This document shows positions 45,229 to 54,077 of a stretch of 64,000 nucleotides of DNA, in pieces. The stretch lies in contig JALQCR010000008.1 of NCBI GenBank assembly GCA_023336205.1, positions 124,001 through 188,000 of the forward strand, in the 5' to 3' direction. The DNA is from Pseudanabaena sp. Salubria-1. GTDB lineage: Bacteria; Cyanobacteriota; Cyanobacteriia; Pseudanabaenales; Pseudanabaenaceae. A program made the position numbers and the translations under genes. The notes beneath the pieces are model-generated. The model saw only the letters and a list, made by a program, of their open reading frames with translations. It had not been told where the DNA came from and did no database searches. Numbering within the stretch: the first letter of the stretch is position 1; every line of letters begins with the position of its first letter.

Positions 45229-47253
45229 TCGAATTTGTGGATTGAGGGCGGTAGTAAGAGCGGCAAGACTGAGCGAATAGTTCAGCGATTTTGTGATTGG
45301 TCAGAAACGGATTTTGCATACCAGTCTAATCCTCAAGCGGCTTCCCAAAAGGTTTTAGTTCTTACCGTAGATTCTCAACAACGTCGGGAGCTAGGCGATC
45401 GCCTGATGATCGCCACCCATGGCAGTTATCCAGTTACCGCTGTCACACCACTAAGTTTTTTTCGTGATGAAGTGCGTTTGTTTTGGACATTGTTAGTTAA
45501 AACACTCGATCTAAAAGCTCAGTTTCCCTTACTCCTAAGAGTTGAGAATGAGCAGGAACTTGCTAATAAGATCTGGAAAGATCGTATCGAAACTGGAACT
45601 CTACAAATGGAGGGTATTGGACGCGATCGCCTTGTCCGCAGATTGCTGGATTTGTTTCTATTAGCTGCCTATGGTGGTCGCGAGATTAGTGAAATTCCTG
45701 CAATTTTAAATGCAGGTATCGAGACTAATATTCCAGAAAATCCTGAAGGTGGTGAGAACAATATATTAGAACAATGGCAAGAAATTGGCGAAGCTTTACA
45801 AGAATGGCGCAAGTATTGCTGGGAGAGAGGTTTACTAACCTATGGCATTATTACGGATTTGTTCGCCCATTATTTACTTCCTAATCCACAATATCAACGC
45901 AAACTCAAGGAAAGATTTCGATATATTATCGTCGATCGCGCTGATGAAATGCCTGCGATCGCCTGCGACTTATGCAAATTCCTGCTTAAAAATAATGCGA
46001 TCGGCATGTTTACTTTTAATCCTGACGGATCAGCAAGATTGGGATTGGGTGGCGATCCTGAATATTGGCGATCGCTCAAATCTGAATGCGAAATCATAAG
46101 TTTACCCCATGCTAGTCATACTTTGGGAACTGAAATCGCTGAATCAGTTCTGCAAGTTGTCAGCGAACCAATTTTACAATTTATCGAACCCTACGCCTCG
46201 ATTAAATCGATTGAATCTGTTTCTCGTGCCAAATTATTCCGCAATGTTGCTGAAACCATTGCCGAAGCGATCGCTTCGGAGGAAATCAAAGCTAACGAGA
46301 TCGCCATTATTGCCCCCGGATTAGATAATATAGCCAACTATGCGATCGCGGAAATTCTGCGCAAAAAGAATATTAATATTACTCCACTCAACGATCAGCG
46401 CCCATTGTCCTATTCTGCTCAAGTGCGATCGCTACTTACCCTCATTACATTAGTCTATCCGAACCTTGGGCAACTCGTAAGCCGCGATCATATTGCCGAA
46501 ATGTTGGTGGTGCTTACGGATGCGATCGATCCAGTCAGAGCGGGAATGCTAGCCGACTATTGCTTTGCGAGGCATCCAGAAAGCCCGAAACTTCTAGAAG
46601 CACAAACCTATAACCAATGGAATCGCCTTGGCTATGAAGCGACTCAAGCCTATGAAAAAGTGCGGCAATGGATAGAACAGCAATCACCAAAAGATACTCC
46701 CTTGCTATTTATCGATCGCGCTATTCAAGCATTCTTCAAACCACGCAAGTTGAATTATGAACATACTTCTACCTTGCAATCATTGATTGAAACTGCCCAA
46801 TATTATTGGCAATTGGGATATCGCCTCGATCAAGAAGACCCTGTAATTCTCCAAAATTTTATTCAACTAATTCGGCTAGGCACTGTTACAGCAGATCCCT
46901 ATGCCCCCAATTTGCCTGAAGATAGCGTTGTTCTCGCAACAATTATCCAATATCGCATGGCAATGCGATCGCACCGTTGGCAATTTTGGCTGGATGCAAG
47001 TTCTGATCTATGGTTGCAGGGTGGAGCCGCTTCTCTATTCGGTGCGCCGCTTTTTCTTAAAGGTTGGAACGGCACATTATGGACAATCGAAAATCAGCGT
47101 GATGCTGATATGCAAAGGTTACAAAGGTTGCTTAGGGATTTACTCGATCGCACAGGCGATCGCTTATATCTCTGTCATAGTGAACTCAGCACCAATGGAC
47201 AGATCCAAAATGGCGTGTTAATTCCATTAATTGAGATCAGTACTACACAATAG
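45226..47253 (+). CDS. UvrD/AddB-like P-loop ATPase
   Basis: A 675-residue protein with Walker A LWIEGGSKSGKTERIVQRF at the N-terminus and a Walker-B-like RYIIVDRADEMPAIACDL at about residue 233. The domain order resembles superfamily I helicases or AddB, but no clear motif VI or C-terminal nuclease Cys cluster is seen, so activity may be partial. It may act in DNA recombination. The N-terminal choice is ATG 45226, the first residues before the P-loop being short as usual. Confidence 0.7.
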   Translation: MSNLWIEGGSKSGKTERIVQRFCDWSETDFAYQSNPQAASQKVLVLTVDSQQRRELGDRLMIATHGSYPVTAVTPLSFFRDEVRLFWTLLVKTLDLKAQFPLLLRVENEQELANKIWKDRIETGTLQMEGIGRDRLVRRLLDLFLLAAYGGREISEIPAILNAGIETNIPENPEGGENNILEQWQEIGEALQEWRKYCWERGLLTYGIITDLFAHYLLPNPQYQRKLKERFRYIIVDRADEMPAIACDLCKFLLKNNAIGMFTFNPDGSARLGLGGDPEYWRSLKSECEIISLPHASHTLGTEIAESVLQVVSEPILQFIEPYASIKSIESVSRAKLFRNVAETIAEAIASEEIKANEIAIIAPGLDNIANYAIAEILRKKNINITPLNDQRPLSYSAQVRSLLTLITLVYPNLGQLVSRDHIAEMLVVLTDAIDPVRAGMLADYCFARHPESPKLLEAQTYNQWNRLGYEATQAYEKVRQWIEQQSPKDTPLLFIDRAIQAFFKPRKLNYEHTSTLQSLIETAQYYWQLGYRLDQEDPVILQNFIQLIRLGTVTADPYAPNLPEDSVVLATIIQYRMAMRSHRWQFWLDASSDLWLQGGAASLFGAPLFLKGWNGTLWTIENQRDADMQRLQRLLRDLLDRTGDRLYLCHSELSTNGQIQNGVLIPLIEISTTQ

Positions 47254-47260
47254 GCAGTTG

Positions 47261-47560
47261 AGATCCCCTCCAGTCCCCCTTGTAAAGGCTACAGTGTACA
47301 CACAAGTCGGGATTATCTACATACATCCCAAAAGCCCTGCACTCAAGTGCGGGCTAAGAGCTAAAGTCGGTTGAAACCGACTGAAGAAATTTGATCCGTT
47401 TCAACGGGTTGTTTAGAAATACTCTTTAGTCCACTTCAGTGGACTTTAGCTCTTAGCCCGCACTTGAGTGCAGGGCGACTTGTGTGTACACAGCAGCTTG
47501 TAAAGGGGGGAGGATTTAATTTAGCTCTTCCCCCTTTACAAGGGGGATTGAGGGGGATCT
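47261..47560. repeat. Dispersed inverted repeat interrupted by a second element
   Basis: AGATCCCCTCCAGTCCCCCT on the left and AGGGGGATTGAGGGGGATCT on the right are the ends of one palindromic repeat like that at 44474-44558. The middle is occupied by a 208-bp element flanked by a duplicated CTTGTAAAGG. Confidence 0.8.
47289..47496. mobile_element. Short palindromic element (MITE-like) nested in a repeat
   Basis: Ends GTGTACACACAAGTCG and CGACTTGTGTGTACAC are perfect inverted repeats. An inner pair (CCCTGCACTCAAGTGCGGGC and its complement) and CCACTTCAGTGG fold into a large hairpin. The flanking repeat CTTGTAAAGG (47279-47288 and 47497-47506) indicates insertion with target duplication of 9-10 bp. 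It has no coding capacity. Confidence 0.75.
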
Positions 47561-47646
47561 CTTCAAGTTTGCGACCGCAGAAAGTAATTCTTAAATGGTT
47601 TCTTAGGTTTGCTATACAATTGTGATGCAAACTTGATGGTGATGTC

Positions 47647-50304
47647 ATGTCTTCTCGGTTCTATTCGTTAATGTTTGTGTTTACAACTGGGCTTTTTGGG
47701 ATGGTGATATCTCCTGATTTGCCTTTTGTGACGGCTCAAGTGCAAACAAATCAAGACCGCAAAGCAGAGGCGGATCGGCTGAATAAACAAGGGCTACAGC
47801 AATGCCAAGCTGGTCAGTGCGAATCCGCAATACAGTCATATCAACAAGCACTAAATATCTATCGCGAAATCAAAGATCGTCAGAGTGAAATGAATACGCT
47901 CGGAAATTTAGGGAAAACATACGAATCACTGGGGAAATATGAAGAGGCGATCGCATCCCATAACAAGAGTCTAGAGATCGCCAAAGAGATTGGCGATCGC
48001 CGTGGAGAAGCGGAATCTCAAATCAATTTAGGTGTTATCTACCGTTCGCGCGGTAACTATGTCAAGGCGATGGCTTATCACGAACAAAGTTTAGCCATTA
48101 CCCGTGAGATTGGCGATCGCCGTGGGGAAGGTTCATCTCTGGGCAATTTGGGAATGAACTACTATGCATTAGGAGACTATGCTAAAGCCATCGACTATCA
48201 CCAACAACGACTAGTCATTGCTCGCGAGATCAACGACCGTCAAGGCGAAGGCAATGCAATGGGCAATCTCGGCAATGCCTATCGCTCTCAGGGCAACTAT
48301 GCTAAAGCGATTGAATTTCAAGAGAAGCGTTTAGCAATCACTCGCGAGATCAAAGAAATTCGTGGCGAAGGACAGGCTCTTGGGTTTTTAGGACTTGTTT
48401 ATCGTGCGCTTGGTGACTATCCCAAATCGATTGCATATTATCAGCAGAGCTTAGCGATCGCCACCAAAATTAACGATCGCCTCAGTCGAGCTAAGTCCCT
48501 CGGTTACTTAGGTAATGTGTACTACGATCTGGGCAATTATAACGAGGCAATTAAGTATCACCAGTCAAGCTTAAAGGCAGCTCAGGAAATTAGCGATCGC
48601 CGTGGTGAAGGAAAATCACTGGGATATCTGGGTAATGCCTATGAGGCTCAAGGAAATTATGCCAAAGCGATCGCTAACTATGAAGCCAGTTTAAAGATTG
48701 CTCAAGAAGTCAAAGATCGCCGTGGCGAAGGCAAAACTCTGGGCTCGCTTGGCAGTACTTACTATGCGTTGGGTGACTATGCTAAAGCGATTAGCTATCA
48801 TAAGACTGGATTAGAAATCGCTCGTAAAATCAAAAACCGCGATGGCGAAAGAGTTGCCCTCAGCAATATTGGTTTAACTCTCCAAACCCAAAACCAAACT
48901 GATTTGTCCATTGTTTTCTATAAGCAATCTGTCAATGTCAGCGAATCCATTCGCAAAGATATTCGTAGCCTCGATCAAGATATCCAAAAATCTTATATAG
49001 GTACAGTTGAGAGTTCCTATCGCCGCCTCGCTGATCTGCTGCTCAAACAAGGTCGAGTTATGGAAGCTTTGCAAATCCTTGATCTGCTTAAAGTTCAAGA
49101 ACTTGAAGAGTATCTCAAAAATATCAAGGGTAGCGATCGCACTGCTCAGGGAGTAAGGGTTTTAGAACCAGAGCAGGCTATTAGCGATAAGCTATTAGCG
49201 ATAAGCTTTGACAATAGTAAGGAAATCAATGACCAACTTACCAATCAAATCCAACAACTTCCTAAATCAGAAATCAACAAAGTCCCTGAATATCTTCAAC
49301 AAATTCCGCAGGGCACTGTTCTACTTTATCCATTAATTTTAGATGATCGCTTAGAAATCATTCTCTTCTCACCCAACTCACTTCCCATCAGCCGCACTGT
49401 AAAAATTTCTAGGGAGAAGCTAGAAAAACTGATTTCTGAATTTAGAGCTGGACTTCGCGACACCAGCTCTGAAGATGTCAAGGAGCCAGCTGAAAAGCTA
49501 TATAATTTGTTGATTAAACCCATTGAGGCTGAACTTACCAAAGCCAAAACCAAAACAATTCTCTATGCACCTGATGGACAACTCCGCTATGTTCCCATCG
49601 CTGCCATCTATGATGGCAAAAAGTGGCTAGTTGAGAAATATCGGATTAGTAATCTCATTGCCTATAGCCTATCCGACTTTTCTCCAAAGCAAAAAAGTTC
49701 CCCTAGTATCTTAGCTGGGGCTTTTGGTGGTAAAGAAGGAGAGAAAAAATTTGGTCAAATCGCTCTGCCAGCTACGATTAAAGAAGTTAAAGCGATCGCA
49801 AAAAAATTCCAAGACTCGATCACCTTAACTGAAGTAAACTTTAGCCGTCAAGCGATCGAGTCAAGGTTCAAAGATCACAATATCCTTCACCTTGCTACCC
49901 ATGCTGAATTCAATACTGGTGTGCCAGATAACTCCTTTATTATTTTTGGCAATGGCGACAAAATCCGTCTCCATGAAATCACCGAATGGCAAATCCCAAA
50001 TATAGACTTGATTATCTTAAGTGCCTGTCAGACAGGATTAGGTTCACTAGGTAGTGGTGTCGAAATTTTAGGATTTGGTTATCAAGTTCAGAAAGCAGGT
50101 GCAAAAAATGCGATCGCTTCGCTATGGTCAGTTAATGACGCTGGCACAGGTTCTCTGATGACCGCTTTTTATGCTGAATTGCAAAAAGAAAATGCGGCGA
50201 TCTCCGAGTCATTAAGGCGATCGCAGATCGCCTTAATCAAATCCAAGGACTATAACCATCCCTACTACTGGTCAGCATTTTTTGCGATCGGTAATGGGCT
50301 GTAA
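47647..50304 (+). CDS. Secreted TPR-CHAT protein, paralogue 1
   Basis: An 885-residue protein. A signal peptide (about residues 1-34, SLMFVFTTGLFGMVIS) leads into nine to ten 40-residue tetratricopeptide repeats of the GDRRGEG..LGNLG..Y..LGDYAKAI type up to residue 430. A linker follows, then a C-terminal CHAT domain, a caspase-like protease fold, with the His in LHLATHAEF (about 752) and the Cys in LILSACQTG (about 793). It should act outside the cytoplasmic membrane. Near 49180 a 14-bp tandem duplication encodes AISDKLLAISFD in place of a longer coiled-coil seen in the paralogue at 54078. Confidence 0.88.
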   Translation: MSSRFYSLMFVFTTGLFGMVISPDLPFVTAQVQTNQDRKAEADRLNKQGLQQCQAGQCESAIQSYQQALNIYREIKDRQSEMNTLGNLGKTYESLGKYEEAIASHNKSLEIAKEIGDRRGEAESQINLGVIYRSRGNYVKAMAYHEQSLAITREIGDRRGEGSSLGNLGMNYYALGDYAKAIDYHQQRLVIAREINDRQGEGNAMGNLGNAYRSQGNYAKAIEFQEKRLAITREIKEIRGEGQALGFLGLVYRALGDYPKSIAYYQQSLAIATKINDRLSRAKSLGYLGNVYYDLGNYNEAIKYHQSSLKAAQEISDRRGEGKSLGYLGNAYEAQGNYAKAIANYEASLKIAQEVKDRRGEGKTLGSLGSTYYALGDYAKAISYHKTGLEIARKIKNRDGERVALSNIGLTLQTQNQTDLSIVFYKQSVNVSESIRKDIRSLDQDIQKSYIGTVESSYRRLADLLLKQGRVMEALQILDLLKVQELEEYLKNIKGSDRTAQGVRVLEPEQAISDKLLAISFDNSKEINDQLTNQIQQLPKSEINKVPEYLQQIPQGTVLLYPLILDDRLEIILFSPNSLPISRTVKISREKLEKLISEFRAGLRDTSSEDVKEPAEKLYNLLIKPIEAELTKAKTKTILYAPDGQLRYVPIAAIYDGKKWLVEKYRISNLIAYSLSDFSPKQKSSPSILAGAFGGKEGEKKFGQIALPATIKEVKAIAKKFQDSITLTEVNFSRQAIESRFKDHNILHLATHAEFNTGVPDNSFIIFGNGDKIRLHEITEWQIPNIDLIILSACQTGLGSLGSGVEILGFGYQVQKAGAKNAIASLWSVNDAGTGSLMTAFYAELQKENAAISESLRRSQIALIKSKDYNHPYYWSAFFAIGNGL

Positions 50305-50307
50305 ATT

Positions 50308-50352
50308 TAAGGAAAAAGGAAAAAGGAAAAAGGAAAAAGGGAAAAGGGAAAA
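50308..50352. repeat. Tandem AAGGAAA short repeats
   Basis: Six units of about 7 bp (GGAAAAA, later GGGAAAA) follow the CHAT gene stop. Similar sequences occur at 52490-52510 after the Rpn gene. They are simple repeats prone to slippage. Confidence 0.75.
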
Positions 50353-50400
50353 GTTTTTCTTTTTTATTGAATTTGTTTTATGGATTTAACTATTTGCAAC

Positions 50401-51462
50401 CTAAGTACAGGACAAAAATTTAATGGAGTTAAAAAAGGCTTGAGAATTGAGATGAAGGTCAAAGATGAAGTGACGCAGGAAATCAAACCCAAGACGAAAA
50501 ATACTTTTAGGTAAGCGACCGTGCTTTTTAGGTTTGAGGGGATTGAGTTGGGCAAGCCAAAGCCCCGAAGAAAAAGCCCAACATAAAGCGAGGGTGAGTA
50601 AAGCAATAAGTTTAGAAAGTCTTTCAGTGTCTTGAAGGTGAGTAGCCTCCAAACAAAAGCCACGGGATTTAAAACAACCAAACAAAGTCTCAATCGCCCA
50701 ACGTTTGGCATAGTCAGCAATCGCTTTATTCTGGTCATGAGCGGTTGCGACAATTAATAAATCACCATCATCCAGACGCATAGCCGCAATATAGAGCCAA
50801 TGTTGCCAAACTAGCCTCGGCTTAGACAATACTTTCGATTGACCAACTTGGAGATCTTGGAAACAAACGTCAGCCCGTATTTGTTTCTGCCCATCGTCAA
50901 GCAAGGTGTTTTTGCGAATACGGATACGAAAACGGGTACATGGGTCACAAAGCAAGTAATCAAACCACTCTTCCCCCACAAATTCTCGGTCTGCGGTCAA
51001 AAAGTCGATTTTGCGGTCTCCAAATATTTCCAGAAATCGATTACACAATTCACAACGTTCACGGGTGTTCGAGTTACCTTTTTTGTCCAGCATCATCCAT
51101 ACCAACGGGAAGGCGATACCGTGATGCACTACTCCCAATGTCAGCACATTAAACACCGTCTTACCGAATCTCCAATCGGTGCGGTCAATACTGATTACCC
51201 ATGGTTCGGGTATTTTCATCACTTTGACGACCATTAAAGCGATACTTTCATAGTCCACTTCAAACTCTCGAAAAAATCTCTGTAACCGCTTATAGTGTGA
51301 TTCGACTTTGGCTTCACCACTAAATCCTGTCGCGATTTCGACTAGGTTTACTGTCTTTACTCGCATTAGCGCGATCAAGAACATGGACACAAATGCTATC
51401 CTTGCTCCATTCCATTGCAGATGTTTATGTAAATTTTCTCGGAATAGGTTAATCTCTTTCAT
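50401..51462 (-). CDS. IS4-family transposase, copy 1
   Basis: A 353-residue DDE transposase. The catalytic residues lie in VISIDRTDWRFGK, FLTADREFVGEEWF and the IS4 signature YAKRWAIETLFGCFK, which fits Y-x2-R-x3-E-x6-K. The reading frame ends in the terminal inverted repeat: the stop codon TAG is the first three bases of the element. The frame is intact. It differs from copy 2 at three residues. Confidence 0.92.
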   Translation of the reverse strand: MKEINLFRENLHKHLQWNGARIAFVSMFLIALMRVKTVNLVEIATGFSGEAKVESHYKRLQRFFREFEVDYESIALMVVKVMKIPEPWVISIDRTDWRFGKTVFNVLTLGVVHHGIAFPLVWMMLDKKGNSNTRERCELCNRFLEIFGDRKIDFLTADREFVGEEWFDYLLCDPCTRFRIRIRKNTLLDDGQKQIRADVCFQDLQVGQSKVLSKPRLVWQHWLYIAAMRLDDGDLLIVATAHDQNKAIADYAKRWAIETLFGCFKSRGFCLEATHLQDTERLSKLIALLTLALCWAFSSGLWLAQLNPLKPKKHGRLPKSIFRLGFDFLRHFIFDLHLNSQAFFNSIKFLSCT

Positions 51463-51541
51463 AGGGGTTTTATTTGTGATGTGGTTATCTTTTATAAAAC
51501 CCCTTCCTGCCTACTTTTGCAACTTTTTGTCCTGTACTAAG
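50401..51541 (-). mobile_element. IS4-family insertion sequence, copy 1 (1141 bp)
   Basis: The inverted ends CTAAGTACAGGACAAAAA and CTTAGTACAGGACAAAAA (right end read inward) differ at one base. The perfect 9-bp duplication ATTTGCAAC flanks the element (50392-50400 and 51542-51550). Confidence 0.93.
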
Positions 51542-51579
51542 ATTTGCAACAATCAATTAAAGTTCGCTAATATAATTCA

Positions 51580-52491
51580 ATGCGAACTGACACAATATTT
51601 TTTCAGTTATTTCAAACCTTTGATAGCTTGCTGTTTGAATTGGTGGGATTACCACCCGAAACAGCAGCAGGCTATCGCTTTACCTCAGTGGAGATCAAGG
51701 AAAAAGCTTTTCGTTTTGATGGCATTTTTATGCCAGATTCGGTTGATAAAAATATCTGGTTTGTAGAGGTACAGTTTCAAAAGCGAGCCGAATTTTATTG
51801 GGAATTTGTTGGCGAGATATTTCTATATTTGAGTCAATACAAACCAGAACATGATTGGCAAGCCGTCGCCATTTTTGCAAAGCGCAATATTGAGCCTGAG
51901 ATACCAAAACAATTTAGAGAGATATTTGCGAGTGAGCGTATTGTACGGATATATCTCGATGAGTTGCCAGAAAATCAGTCGCTGCATATAGAACTGGTGA
52001 GGCTGATTGTTGCCCCGAAGAGGGAAACGGTAGCTTTAGCACAGCAGTTGGCTGGTCAGGTGGGGCAGATAGATAGAGAAAGGATGATAGAATTTATCGA
52101 GACAGTTTTGCTATACAAGTTTCCCCACATGAGTCGAGAGGAGGTTGAGGCGATGTTTACGTTAGGTGATCTCAAAAAAACAAGAGTATATCGAGATGCA
52201 AAGCTTGAGGGTATTCGCGAAGGCAAACTTGAGGGCAAGCTTGAGGGCAAACTTGAGGGCAAGCTTGAGGGTGAAAAAATCGGGACGCAGCGCGGGCAAC
52301 TTTTGGGGCGGCAGCAGGCGCTGAAGCAGGTTGCGGTACGGCTATTAAAGCGGAAGTTTGGTAAGGTGTCGCTGAAGATGGTGAAGCGGTTAGATAAGCT
52401 ATCGGCTGAGCGGTTGGAGGAATTGGCGGAGGCGGTGTTGGATTTTGAGAAGGTTGCGGATTTGGAGGCATGGTTGTCAAGTAAAAAGTAA
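51580..52491 (+). CDS. Rpn-type PD-(D/E)XK nuclease (DUF2887-like)
   Basis: A 303-residue protein. The nuclease core has FRFDGIFMPDSVDKNIWFVEVQFQKR with the Asp and E-x-Q pattern of the PD-(D/E)XK fold of Rpn and DUF2887 proteins. The C-terminal third is a Lys/Glu-rich helix with four exact GKLE units, followed by a Leu-rich tail (LSAERLEELAEAVLDF). Such proteins are common in cyanobacteria; Rpn nucleases have been tied to recombination and phage defence. It lies between two IS4 copies. Confidence 0.82.
   Translation: MRTDTIFFQLFQTFDSLLFELVGLPPETAAGYRFTSVEIKEKAFRFDGIFMPDSVDKNIWFVEVQFQKRAEFYWEFVGEIFLYLSQYKPEHDWQAVAIFAKRNIEPEIPKQFREIFASERIVRIYLDELPENQSLHIELVRLIVAPKRETVALAQQLAGQVGQIDRERMIEFIETVLLYKFPHMSREEVEAMFTLGDLKKTRVYRDAKLEGIREGKLEGKLEGKLEGKLEGEKIGTQRGQLLGRQQALKQVAVRLLKRKFGKVSLKMVKRLDKLSAERLEELAEAVLDFEKVADLEAWLSSKK
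52222..52272. repeat. 12-bp tandem repeats encoding EGKL
   Basis: GGCAAACTTGAG and GGCAAGCTTGAG alternate four times inside the Rpn-type gene. Gain or loss of units keeps the frame and would lengthen the helical tail by four residues. Confidence 0.85.
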
Positions 52492-52554
52492 AAGGGAAAA
52501 AGTAAAAATTTTGTAGAGGTTGGGCGTTTGCGCCACAATTTTAAACCTCTTCAC

Positions 52555-53616
52555 CTAAGTACAGGACAAAAATTTAATGGAGTTAAAAAAGGCTTGAGAA
52601 TTGAGATGAAGGTCAAAGATGAAGTGACGCAGGAAATCAAACCCAAGACGAAAAATACTTTTAGGTAAGCGACCGTGCTTTTTAGGTTTGAGGGGATTGA
52701 GTTGGGCAAGCCAAAGCCCCGAAGAAAAAGCCCAACATAAAGCGAGGGTGAGTAAAGCAATAAGTTTAAAAAGTCTTTCAGTGTCTTGAAGGTGAGTAGC
52801 CTCCAAACAAAAGCCACGGGATTTAAAACAACCAAACAAAGTCTCAATCGCCCAACGTTTGGCATAGTCAGCAATCGCTTTATTCTGGTCATGAGCGGTT
52901 GCGACAATTAATAAATCACCATCATCCAGACGCATAGCCGCAATATATAGCAAATGTTGCCAAACTAGCCTCGGCTTAGACAATACTTTCGATTGACCAA
53001 CTTGGAGATCTTGGAAACAAACGTCAGCCCGTATTTGTTTCTGCCCATCGTCAAGCAAGGTGTTTTTGCGAATACGGATACGAAAACGGGTACATGGGTC
53101 ACAAAGCAAGTAATCAAACCACTCTTCCCCCACAAATTCTCGGTCTGCGGTCAAAAAGTCGATTTTGCGGTCTCCAAATATTTCCAGAAATCGATTACAC
53201 AATTCACAACGTTCACGGGTGTTCGAGTTACCTTTTTTGTCCAGCATCATCCATACCAACGGGAAGGCGATACCGTGATGCACTACTCCCAATGTCAGCA
53301 CATTAAACACCGTCTTACCGAATCTCCAATCGGTGCGGTCAATACTGATTACCCATGGTTCGGGTATTTTCATCACTTTGACGACCATTAAAGCGATACT
53401 TTCATAGTCCACTTCAAACTCTTGAAAAAATCTCTGTAACCGCTTATAGTGTGATTCGACTTTGGCTTCACCACTAAATCCTGTCGCGATTTCGACTAGG
53501 TTTACTGTCTTTACTCGCATTAGCGCGATCAAGAACATGGACACAAATGCTATCCTTGCTCCATTCCATTGCAGATGTTTATGTAAATTTTCTCGGAATA
53601 GGTTAATCTCTTTCAT
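52555..53616 (-). CDS. IS4-family transposase, copy 2
   Basis: A 353-residue transposase as in copy 1, with intact DDE residues and YAKRWAIETLFGCFK. It has Gln, Leu and Phe where copy 1 has Arg (FFREFE), Trp (WQHWLY) and Ser (ERLSKL). Both could be active. Confidence 0.92.
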   Translation of the reverse strand: MKEINLFRENLHKHLQWNGARIAFVSMFLIALMRVKTVNLVEIATGFSGEAKVESHYKRLQRFFQEFEVDYESIALMVVKVMKIPEPWVISIDRTDWRFGKTVFNVLTLGVVHHGIAFPLVWMMLDKKGNSNTRERCELCNRFLEIFGDRKIDFLTADREFVGEEWFDYLLCDPCTRFRIRIRKNTLLDDGQKQIRADVCFQDLQVGQSKVLSKPRLVWQHLLYIAAMRLDDGDLLIVATAHDQNKAIADYAKRWAIETLFGCFKSRGFCLEATHLQDTERLFKLIALLTLALCWAFSSGLWLAQLNPLKPKKHGRLPKSIFRLGFDFLRHFIFDLHLNSQAFFNSIKFLSCT

Positions 53617-53695
53617 AGGGGTTTTATTTGTGATGTGGTTATCTTTTATAAAACCCCTTCCTGCCTACTTTTGCAACTTTTTGTCCTGTACTAAG
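52555..53695 (-). mobile_element. IS4-family insertion sequence, copy 2 (1141 bp)
   Basis: It has the same length and ends as the copy at 50401. A different perfect 9-bp duplication, CCTCTTCAC, flanks it (52546-52554 and 53696-53704), so it inserted independently. Confidence 0.93.
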
Positions 53696-53704
53696 CCTCT
53701 TCAC

Positions 53705-54068
53705 AAAAAATCTTGATCGCCAAAAATGCTAAACTCTCTTTGCTCTCGCCGATCGCTTGTCCCTGCGTTATGAGGCTTGGGCGATCGCAATACCGTTTGA
53801 TAATCGCGTTGATATGCATAAACGATGGTGGTAATGCTCCGCCCCTCCGAGATTTTTCTGTTTCTTCGTTGCAGTTAGTATAGATCTCCGACTTTTTCTG
53901 CACATTCACCAAAGAGTTGTGCTAGTCACAAAAAAAGTCGGAGATCTGAATTACGGGGAATAGGTGATTTTGGATTTTGGTTATGTTTTTTGTAACGAAT
54001 ACCTGTTTTGGAGAATATCGCTTTATGCTGGCTGGTATGCAAATGAGGGTTTTGATGTAAATGTGAGG
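53705..54068. other. Intergenic stretch before the second TPR-CHAT gene
   Basis: No gene is convincing here. An inverted repeat with 16-bp arms AGATCTCCGACTTTTT (53882-53897 and 53932-53947) and a 34-nt loop is present and may be a regulatory or transcription-ending hairpin. The frame in 53964-54068 reads into the CHAT gene but lacks a sensible start. Confidence 0.5.
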
Positions 54069-54077
54069 ATGTGGACG

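Noticed and set aside
50839..51237. Open frame of 132 codons on the plus strand, repeated at 52993-53391
   Set aside because: It is the antisense shadow of the IS4 transposase and appears twice only because the element does.
52172..52538. Minus-strand frames of 102 and 160 codons, rich in Pro or Ser
   Set aside because: They are shadows of the Rpn-type gene and its GKLE repeats; the low-complexity composition results from the repeat.
50401..53695. Composite transposon made of two IS4 copies around the Rpn-type gene
   Set aside because: Each copy has its own, different 9-bp target duplication, so they inserted independently. A composite would share one duplication at its outer ends.
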